Below, one piece after another: positions 24,344 through 30,677 of a DNA stretch of 33,196 bases (the stretch's first letter is position 1; each line of letters begins with the position of its first letter). The position numbers were made by a program, and so were the translations under genes. The stretch is from Thermodesulfovibrionia bacterium (GTDB lineage: Bacteria; Nitrospirota; Thermodesulfovibrionia; UBA6902): positions 1 to 33,196 of the forward strand of contig JAGVNU010000020.1 of the NCBI GenBank assembly GCA_020053105.1, in the 5' to 3' direction. A model generated the notes under the pieces. That model was not told where the DNA came from. It saw only the letters and a program-made list of their open reading frames with translations, and did not search any database.

Positions 24344-26257
24344 ATGGCTGAGAAGAAAAAGGCTAAACCAAAGATTAAAACTGCAGGCAGGGCCAACGCT
24401 GCGCCAATGAAGAAACCCGAAGCTGAGACCGCAGCCAAATCCAAAACGATAACCAAAGCTAAGACCAAAGCAGTGACAAAGGGCCCGGAAGCAAAGGGCT
24501 TGACGATCAGGGTGTGTGTAGGCACCGGCGGTCTTGCCGCAGGCAGTCAGCAGGTAATTGATACATTTCACCTGGAATTGAGTGCCAGGGGGATGAAGTC
24601 GGCAATTGAAAAGAAGTGTGTAAATAAGACCGGGTGCCGGGGCTTTTGCGCTAAAGACGTGCTCGTTGATGTAATTGTTGACGGAGATATATCTACATAC
24701 CAATTTGTAACGCCTGAAAAAGTGGTCCGGATTGTCGATGAGCATATAATCAGCGGCCAGCCTGTTGACGAATGGCTGGTTGGTCCGGATTATCATACCT
24801 TCCATGATAAGCAGACCAAGGTCCTTCTTAAACAGTGCGGCCAGATCGACCCCGAAGATATTAACGCCTATTTAAATATAGGCGGCTATGAGGGGGCCAA
24901 AAAGGCGCTTGCCTTGACCGAATTTGAAGTAATCGAAGAGGTCAAGAAATCGGGTCTGCGCGGAAGAGGAGGGGCGGGTTTTCTCACAGGGCTTAAATGG
25001 GAATTCTGCAGCATGTCCAAGCCCACCCCGAAATATATCATCTGCAATGCCGATGAAGGAGATCCGGGGGCGTTCATGGACCGTTCGGTAATTGAAGGCA
25101 ATCCCCACTCGGTCCTTGAGGGCATGATAATCGGCGGATATGCCATAGGCGCAAATTATGGATATATCTACATCCGCGCGGAATACCCGCTTGCAATAGA
25201 AAGACTGAAGATCGCAATAGCCGAGGCCACGGAAAAAGGCTTTCTCGGAAAGAACGTTTTTAAAAGCGGGTTTGATTTTGATGTCCGTATCAAGGAAGGC
25301 GCAGGCGCTTTTATCTGCGGTGAAGAGACCGCGCTCATCGCATCCATAGAAGGCAAACGCGGCATGCCGCGTTCCAAACCGCCATTTCCTGTCAACAAGG
25401 GATTGTGGGGCAAGCCCACGGTAATAAACAACGTTGAAACACTCGCTAACCTTCCGATGATAATAACGAAAGGCTCCAAGTGGTTTTCATCCATAGGCTC
25501 CGAGCAGAGCAAAGGCACCAAGGTCTTCGCCCTTACCGGGAAGATAAAGAACACCGGCCTGATAGAAGTGCCTATGGGCATGTCTCTTAAAGAGATCATC
25601 TACGATATCGGCGGAGGCATGGAAAAGAAAAACCGTGAACTGAAGGCCGTTCAGACAGGCGGACCGTCCGGCGGCTGCATTCCCGCCTCCCACATTGAGA
25701 TGCCTGTTGATTATGAATCCCTGATGAGGATCGGCTCCATGATGGGGTCGGGCGGAATGGTTGTTATGGACAATACCACCTGTATGGTGGATATGGCCAA
25801 GTTCTTCATTTCATTTACACAGAATGAATCCTGCGGAAAATGCGTGCCCTGCAGGATAGGCACAAAACGGATGCTTGAGATACTGACAAGAATTACAGAG
25901 GGCAAAGGCAGGGAAAGCGATATAGAACTTCTCATTGAGCTTGGCACGGATATAAAAATGTCTTCCTTATGCGGTCTTGGACAGTCGGCGCCGAACCCGA
26001 TACTTTCAACCATCAATTTTTTCAGAGATGAATATGAGGCACATATAAAGGAAGGGAGATGCCCGGCAGGAGTATGCAAGGCATTGCGCCAGTATATCGT
26101 AGATGCCGAAGTCTGCAAGATGTGCGGCAAATGCGCCAGGGTCTGTCCTTCAACCGCGATTACATGGCAGCCCAAACAGAAGGCATTTATCGACAAATCA
26201 AAGTGTGTAAAATGCGGGGCGTGCTTTGAGGCATGTCCGTTTAATTCTATCTTGTAA
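24344..26257 (+). CDS. NuoF-like NAD(P)/FMN-binding subunit of formate dehydrogenase
   Basis: 637 aa from the chosen ATG (GAGG 8 bp upstream); ATG 24308, 12 codons earlier, is possible. Residues 1-52 are a Lys/Ala/Thr-rich low-complexity tail. Next is a thioredoxin-like [2Fe-2S] domain (CVGTGG, GCRGFC) in which the second usual Cys is Gly63. Then come the FMN/NADH domain (SGLRGRGGAGF, CNADEGDPGAFMDR, FICGEETALIASIEGKRG), SLBB, a [4Fe-4S] site SCGKCVPCRIGTKRM, and two C-terminal ferredoxin clusters (CKMCGKCARVCP, CVKCGACFEACP). This is the HndC/FdsB-type subunit with added ferredoxin domain, suited to NAD(P)-linked or electron-bifurcating enzymes. It lies 45 bp after the NuoE-like gene. Confidence 0.92.
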   Translation: MAEKKKAKPKIKTAGRANAAPMKKPEAETAAKSKTITKAKTKAVTKGPEAKGLTIRVCVGTGGLAAGSQQVIDTFHLELSARGMKSAIEKKCVNKTGCRGFCAKDVLVDVIVDGDISTYQFVTPEKVVRIVDEHIISGQPVDEWLVGPDYHTFHDKQTKVLLKQCGQIDPEDINAYLNIGGYEGAKKALALTEFEVIEEVKKSGLRGRGGAGFLTGLKWEFCSMSKPTPKYIICNADEGDPGAFMDRSVIEGNPHSVLEGMIIGGYAIGANYGYIYIRAEYPLAIERLKIAIAEATEKGFLGKNVFKSGFDFDVRIKEGAGAFICGEETALIASIEGKRGMPRSKPPFPVNKGLWGKPTVINNVETLANLPMIITKGSKWFSSIGSEQSKGTKVFALTGKIKNTGLIEVPMGMSLKEIIYDIGGGMEKKNRELKAVQTGGPSGGCIPASHIEMPVDYESLMRIGSMMGSGGMVVMDNTTCMVDMAKFFISFTQNESCGKCVPCRIGTKRMLEILTRITEGKGRESDIELLIELGTDIKMSSLCGLGQSAPNPILSTINFFRDEYEAHIKEGRCPAGVCKALRQYIVDAEVCKMCGKCARVCPSTAITWQPKQKAFIDKSKCVKCGACFEACPFNSIL

Positions 26258-26278
26258 AAGCACTGATAGGGGGAGTTT

Positions 26279-26740
26279 ATGGTAAGCAGACAGAGATTAA
26301 AAGAAATTTCGCTGTTTAAAGAGTTTACGGAAGAGGAGATTAACGCGATTGCGCCGATGCTGTCGGAGGAATTTTATAAGAAGGGCAAGGTGATATGGGA
26401 AGAAGGGAGTCCTGAGCAGGGCCTTCATATCATTGATTACGGAAAGGTCAGGGTCACCAAGAGGACAAAGGAAGAGACCAAGCAGATTCTTGCGGTGCTG
26501 AAGGAAAATAATTTCTACGGCGAGCTCTCTCTCCTTGACGGCCGCTCTCATTCCGCTGCAATCGAGGCGCTTGAGGACACGAAGGTGCTGGTCCTCAGGA
26601 GAAAAGATATGGAAAAACTCCTTGAGGAAAAACCGGTAACAGCATATAAAATAGCCAGGGAGATGACGATTGCAATAAATGAAATTTTACGCGAGATGAA
26701 TGACAAGTTTATGAAGCTGGTAAATTATGTCTGGGAGTAA
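26279..26740 (+). CDS. Single-domain cyclic-nucleotide-binding (cNMP) protein
   Basis: 153 aa: one cNMP-binding beta-roll (FYKKGKVIWEEGSPEQGLHIIDYGKVRVTK, then NNFYGELSLLDGRSHSAAIEAL) and a C-terminal helix. No helix-turn-helix follows, so it is not a Crp/Fnr DNA-binding regulator. In the phosphate-binding cassette, the Arg of the usual RS pair is His (DGRSHSA), which argues against normal cAMP binding. GGGGAG precedes the ATG, and it starts 21 bp after the NuoF-like gene, inside the formate dehydrogenase locus. It may sense a ligand or modulate the enzyme by contact; both are guesses. Confidence 0.85.
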   Translation: MVSRQRLKEISLFKEFTEEEINAIAPMLSEEFYKKGKVIWEEGSPEQGLHIIDYGKVRVTKRTKEETKQILAVLKENNFYGELSLLDGRSHSAAIEALEDTKVLVLRRKDMEKLLEEKPVTAYKIAREMTIAINEILREMNDKFMKLVNYVWE

Positions 26741-26912
26741 TTTCAAATAATGCAGTCATTGTTCGATCAATTATTTGACTCGATATATTGTTTAAATTAT
26801 GCGCGTGACTTTGAAGAAAAGATGGATGTTCGGATTGATTGAAATTGCGTTTAAGGTATCGAAAAATAATTGCTCTCCCAACGCCTGCATTATTTGAAAT
26901 GTAAGCGTTGGG
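26740..26912. repeat. Inverted-repeat element before fdhA, with repeat copies B and C
   Basis: Copy B at 26744-26782 matches the recX 3'-end repeat (18 bp identical, then a 12-bp block with one change). The sequence 26740-26755 is the perfect 16-bp inverse of 26885-26900. The second arm lies in the loop of another perfect inverted repeat, CCCAACGC (26877-26884) and GCGTTGGG (26905-26912). On the minus strand the core CAAATAATGCAG-GCGTTGGG (copy C) resembles copy A. The element could be a small mobile element, a long-range RNA pairing, or operator sites. No gene lies between 26741 and 26942. Confidence 0.55.
26865..26891 (+). promoter_or_regulatory. Two-part motif upstream of fdhA, shared with the NuoE-like gene
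   Basis: AATAATTGCTC (26865-26875) and CCTGCATTA (26883-26891) repeat, in order, the pair at 23729-23751 upstream of the NuoE-like gene; ten of eleven and nine of nine bases match. The spacing differs (7 versus 3 bp). It ends about 50 bp before the fdhA start. Confidence 0.4.
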
Positions 26913-26942
26913 TCAATTCACATTTGCTATGGAGGTTTGGTT

Positions 26943-29636
26943 GTGGCTGAGAAGAAAATCAAGAAAGTTAGGATAGACGGCAGGGAGGTCATCTGCGAAA
27001 GAGATGAGACGATCCTCGATGCCGCGAAAAAAGCCGGGATTGAAATCCCGACACTCTGCAATGACGACCGCCTTGAGCCATATGGCGGCTGCCGGTTATG
27101 CATTGTCCAGGTCAAGGGCGTGGGCAGGCCCCTGCCTGCTTGTTCGACCCCTGTAACAAACAACATGGAGGTCTGCACCGATAACGAAACTATCACACGT
27201 ATAAGAAAGAACCTGATCTCACTTATCCTGTCCAATCATCCGAATGACTGTATGAGATGCGAAAAGACCGGGGACTGCGACCTTCAGGCCCTTGCTTATA
27301 AATATGAGGTGGACGGCTCGCGCTTTGAAGGTGAACAGTGGGACCTGCCTATCAGGGAAGACAATCCCTTTATTACATATGAACCCAATAAGTGTATTTT
27401 ATGCGGCAGGTGCGTAAGGATTTGCAATGAAGTTGTCATGGCAGGGACCATAGACCTTGTCGGCAGGGGGTTTGACTCCATGCCGGACACTGCGTTCAGA
27501 AGGCCCCGCTCCCTCGATAACTGTGAATTCTGCGGACAGTGTGTCTCCACATGCCCGACCGGCGCGCTTACTGACAGAAGAGGCAGGGGCAAAGGTCGTT
27601 CGTATGATATGACGAAGGTAAGGACGACCTGTTCCTACTGCGGCACGGGCTGTAACTTTGATTTAAATGTCAAAAATGGAAAAGTGATTAAAGTGACCTC
27701 CGCCTATGACGCGCCTGTCAATCACGGCAACCTCTGCATCAAAGGCAGGTATGGATATGAATTTATTCATAGCGCTGACAGGATAAAGACCCCGCTGATC
27801 AGGAGAGGCGACACTTTTTATGAGGCTACATGGGATGAGGCACTGGACCTGATCGCCGATAAATTTACCGGGCTCATAAAGAAATACGGCAACAAGTCAG
27901 TGGGGGCCTTTTCATCGTCCCGCTGCACAAATGAAGAAAACTTCCTTATTGCCAAATTTGCAAGGACCGTATTTAAGAACAACAATGTAGACAACTGCGC
28001 CCGTGTCTGACACGCCCCTACTGTGGCCGGTCTGGCCACCAGCTTAGGAGCAGGCGCAGCCACCAATTCACTCGCACAGATGCCGGACATTGATATGCTC
28101 TTCCTGTTCGGCTCTAACCCGACGGAGGCGCATCCTATAGTTTCCTTTTATCTGAAGAAAGCGCTTCGCAACGGCGCCAAACTCGTTGTCGGAGATCCGA
28201 GAAAAACGTGGATGGCGAAGCGGGCGGACGTATGGCTCAATCTGCGTCCCGGCAGCAACATTGCCCTGCTGAACGGCATAGTAAATGTAATATTGCAGGA
28301 AGGCTGGGAGAACAAGGAGTTTATTGCAAAACGCACGGAGGGCTTTGAGGAGGTAAAGAAAAAGGTCAAAGAGTATGATCTCAAAAAGGTCGAGAAACTG
28401 ACCGGTGTTTCAAAGGAAGATATTATCGAGGCCGCCCGCCTGTATTCACACGCGGAAAAGGCGATGATCGTATACGGCCTTGGGATAACCGAGCACCAGA
28501 CAGGCACTGAAAACGCGATGGCAATCGCGAACCTGGCCCTTGTTTGCGGCCACATCGGCAGGCCGTCAACGGGCATCATGGCGCTGAGAGGACAAAACAA
28601 TGTCCAGGGCGCGTCAGACCTCGGGCCGCTGCCTTCCTCGTTCCCCGGATATCAGGCAATGACAAACTCCGAGGCGCGTGCGAAATTTGAAAAGGCCTGG
28701 GGCGTTACATTGTCAACTGAGATAGGGCTTAAATCCGTTGAGATGCTTGAAAAGGCCTGCGAGGGAAAATTCAAAGGCATCTTCATTCTGGGCGAAGACC
28801 CGGCCCAGACCGACCCGAATATCAATGAAGTAAAAAAGGCGCTGAGTTCGCTTGAATTCCTCGTGGTGCAGGACATCTTTCATACCGAGACCACGAAGCA
28901 CGCGCATGTGATTCTTCCCGGCGCAAGCTTTGCTGAAAAAGACGGCACCTTCACAAACGGCGAGCGCAGGGTCCAGCGCGTGAGAAAGGCCGTTGAGCCC
29001 ATAGCGGGGAAGGCCGAGTGGCAGGTCATCTGCGAAATCGCTACGAAGATGGGATACCCCATGAGCTACCGCCACCCGTCTGAGATCATGGATGAGATAG
29101 CGAGTCTGACGCCCATTTACGGCGGCATCAGTTACACGCGTCTTGAGAAAGAAAGCCTGCAGTGGCCGTGTCCCACAAAAGACCATCCCGGTACGACGAC
29201 GCTTTATACCGACCTCTTCTCAAGGCCCGGTGGCCTGGCAAAGTTTATGGCGCTGGATCACAAGGGGTCCGGCGAAGTGCCTGATAATGAATATCCATAT
29301 GTGCTTATAACAGGGCGTGTGCGTGAGCATTACAACAACGGCTCAATGACCAGAAGGTCCCCCGGGATCATGGAGCTTGTCCCCGAAGAACTTCTTGAGA
29401 TAAATGCCGAAGACGCTGCGAAGCTTAGTATTAATAACGGCGACAGGGTAAACATCTCTTCAAGGAGAGGCAAAATTAAGGTCAAAGTCAAAGTGACCGA
29501 CCGTTCACAGCCGGGCAATGTATTTCTTACATTTCATTTCCCTGAAGCGCTTTCAAACCTGCTCACATCAGAGCACAAAGACCCGATCACAGGGACCCCG
29601 GAATACAAGTCGTGTGCGGTTAAAATAGAGAAGTAA
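26943..29636 (+). CDS. fdhA: Formate dehydrogenase catalytic subunit, selenocysteine-containing
   Basis: One 897-aa protein when the TGA at 28008-28010 is read as Sec356. GTG 26943 has GGAGG 7 bp upstream. Order of domains: plant-type [2Fe-2S] (Cys39, 50, 53, 67); His-Cys [4Fe-4S] HPNDCMRCEKTGDC (His99, Cys103, 106, 112); two [4Fe-4S] sites (CILCGRCVRIC 151-161, CEFCGQCVSTCP 194-205); molybdopterin [4Fe-4S] CSYCGTGC from Cys230; then the Mo/W-bisPGD catalytic domain with NVDNCARV-U-HAPTVAGLATS and a C-terminal dinucleotide-binding domain ending in EYKSCAVKIEK. The Sec context matches E. coli FdhF. It oxidises formate to CO2 (or the reverse) and passes electrons to the NuoE/NuoF-like pair. Two separate genes is the wrong reading: frame and homology continue across the TGA. 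Confidence 0.95.
28008..28039 (+). promoter_or_regulatory. SECIS element for Sec356 of FdhA
   Basis: GTGGCC (28023-28028) and GGCCAC (28034-28039) form a perfect 6-bp stem with the loop GGTCT. The loop starts 18 nt after the TGA. E. coli fdhF uses a loop of AGGUCU at nearly the same distance, so this is a textbook SelB-binding hairpin. Confidence 0.92.
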
Positions 29637-29647
29637 TGTAAATAAAA

Positions 29648-29685
29648 AGGGGCGACAGTCGGTCGCCCTTGTTTCTTCGTTTGTT
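29648..29685 (+). terminator. Rho-independent terminator after fdhA
   Basis: AAGGGGCGAC is paired with GTCGCCCTT across the loop AGTCG (stem 29648-29656 with 29662-29670), followed by the T-rich GTTTCTTCGTTTG. It lies 11 bp after the fdhA stop and closes the locus. Confidence 0.85.
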
Positions 29686-29719
29686 TTTTTCATGCATCCT
29701 TTTTTTCCTGACATAACTT

Positions 29720-29767
29720 CCTTTTCCCCTTGCTGTTTAACCTGAGATTAAACTAAAATTAAGCGGG
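29720..29767 (+). repeat. Direct repeat, left copy, flanking mntA-hepT
   Basis: The first 23 bp (CCTTTTCCCC...TTTAACC) are identical to 30573-30595. The next 25 bp match at 19 positions and both copies end in AAAATTAAGCGGG, giving 42 of 48 identical. A T-run follows each copy. The left copy also contains the inverted pair GTTTAA/TTAAAC. Confidence 0.75.
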
Positions 29768-29814
29768 TAGATTTTTTCAAGTAATATATTCCAAGTAAGT
29801 TCCATTTGAGCAAA

Positions 29815-29823
29815 TGGTATAAT
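29815..29823 (+). promoter_or_regulatory. Extended -10 promoter of mntA-hepT
   Basis: TGGTATAAT carries a perfect -10 with the extended TGn. No good -35 is present. The expected transcription start (about 29830) lies next to the ATG at 29832, so the message may be leaderless; no ribosome binding site precedes the ATG. Confidence 0.5.
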
Positions 29824-29831
29824 GAGATACT

Positions 29832-30164
29832 ATGAAAAAGCATCCTAAAACTAAACCACGTAAGAAACAGGAGTTGACTGTCGAAAAAATATTCGGAATA
29901 TTGCGCGAGCATGCCGATGTGCTTAAAAAGCTGTCCGTCAAAAAGATCGGGCTGTTCGGCTCTTACGTGCGCGGAGAGCAGAGAAGGCGTAGCGATATAG
30001 ACTTTCTCGTCGAGCTTGAGAAACCTACTTTTGACAACTTCATGGAGCTTGTCTTCTCGCTCGAAAAATATCTCGGCAGAAAAGTGGACCTTATCACTCA
30101 AGGCAATATCAGTCCCTACATACGCCCTTATGTTGAGAAAGAGGTCATGTGGTATGAAAGCTGA
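29832..30164 (+). CDS. mntA: MntA-type nucleotidyltransferase antitoxin
   Basis: 110 aa. The minimal nucleotidyltransferase motif GSx10DxD is exact: Gly43-Ser44, Asp55, Asp57 (FGSYVRGEQRRRSDIDFLVE), with a third acidic strand in KVDLITQ. MntA antitoxins silence the HepT RNase by adding AMP to a tyrosine in its active site. The first 15 residues are Lys-rich and look disordered. It overlaps hepT by 11 bp. An alternative start at TTG 29874 has AGGAG directly against it and is unlikely. Confidence 0.88.
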   Translation: MKKHPKTKPRKKQELTVEKIFGILREHADVLKKLSVKKIGLFGSYVRGEQRRRSDIDFLVELEKPTFDNFMELVFSLEKYLGRKVDLITQGNISPYIRPYVEKEVMWYES

Positions 30165-30495
30165 CAAAGAGTTTTTAAGACACATACTTGATGAAATCAA
30201 TTTTGTCCTGCGGGAGACCCGGGGCCTGGCCTTCCGTGACTTTATGAAGAATGAGACGCTTACAAGGGCATGCACAAGAAGCCTTGAGATTATCGGAGAG
30301 GCTGTTAAGAATCTCTCTCCGAAATTCAGAAAGAGATATAAAGAAGTTGAGTGGAAGAAGCTTGCGGGCATGAGGGACAAGATTATCCATTTCTATTTCG
30401 GAGTAAACTGGGACATTGTCTGGGACGTAATTAAAAATCACCTGCCTGAACTTAAAAGCCATATTGAAGACATGTTAAAAGAGACAGCAGATTAA
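30154..30495 (+). CDS. hepT: HepT-type HEPN ribonuclease toxin (DUF86)
   Basis: 113 aa all-helical HEPN protein. The active-site motif RDKIIHFY (Arg74, His79, Tyr81) is a full Rx4HxY, where the Tyr is the AMP acceptor for MntA. The conserved EIIGEAVKNLSPKF helix is present. HepT proteins cut RNA, with tRNA or mRNA as targets in studied cases. ATG 30154 overlaps the end of mntA by 11 bp; the longer frame from 30016 would run inside mntA. Both catalytic motifs are intact, so the pair is probably functional. Confidence 0.9.
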   Translation: MKADKEFLRHILDEINFVLRETRGLAFRDFMKNETLTRACTRSLEIIGEAVKNLSPKFRKRYKEVEWKKLAGMRDKIIHFYFGVNWDIVWDVIKNHLPELKSHIEDMLKETAD

Positions 30496-30544
30496 TCCCG
30501 AGTAATAGTTAAAGAGTTGAAGAGCAAAAAGTGAGACCCGCCGC

Positions 30545-30567
30545 ACGGCTTAACAGCCGTCAATTTT
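30545..30567 (+). terminator. Terminator after hepT
   Basis: ACGGCT (30545-30550), loop TAAC, AGCCGT (30555-30560), then CAATTTTG. It is a short perfect stem with a modest U-tract, 50 bp after the hepT stop. Confidence 0.6.
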
Positions 30568-30572
30568 GTTAC

Positions 30573-30620
30573 CCTTTTCCCCTTGCTGTTTAACCCGACA
30601 TTCCTATAAAATTAAGCGGG
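30573..30620 (+). repeat. Direct repeat, right copy, flanking mntA-hepT
   Basis: Partner of 29720-29767, offset by 853 bp, in the same orientation. It is followed by GGTTTTTTT. It lies between the hepT terminator and the methylase gene; no other feature is visible up to 30677. Confidence 0.75.
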
Positions 30621-30677
30621 GGTTTTTTTAGGGGAATCCATTTTTTGGTAATTAACAAAAAGGCGAATCAATTCTAA

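Noticed and set aside
26877-26913. GCGTTGGGT with CCCAAC suggested an integron attC site
   Set aside because: No integrase or cassette array is present, the stem-loop is much smaller than an attC site, the outer base does not pair, and the core also occurs at the recX end without the GTTRRRY box.
28023-29636. Separate molybdopterin oxidoreductase gene starting at 28023
   Set aside because: It is in frame with the upstream part, lacks a ribosome binding site, and the TGA is the family's Sec position followed by a SECIS hairpin.
29748-30380. 210-aa minus-strand ORF opposite mntA-hepT
   Set aside because: It is antisense to two genes with intact catalytic motifs and has no recognisable protein pattern.
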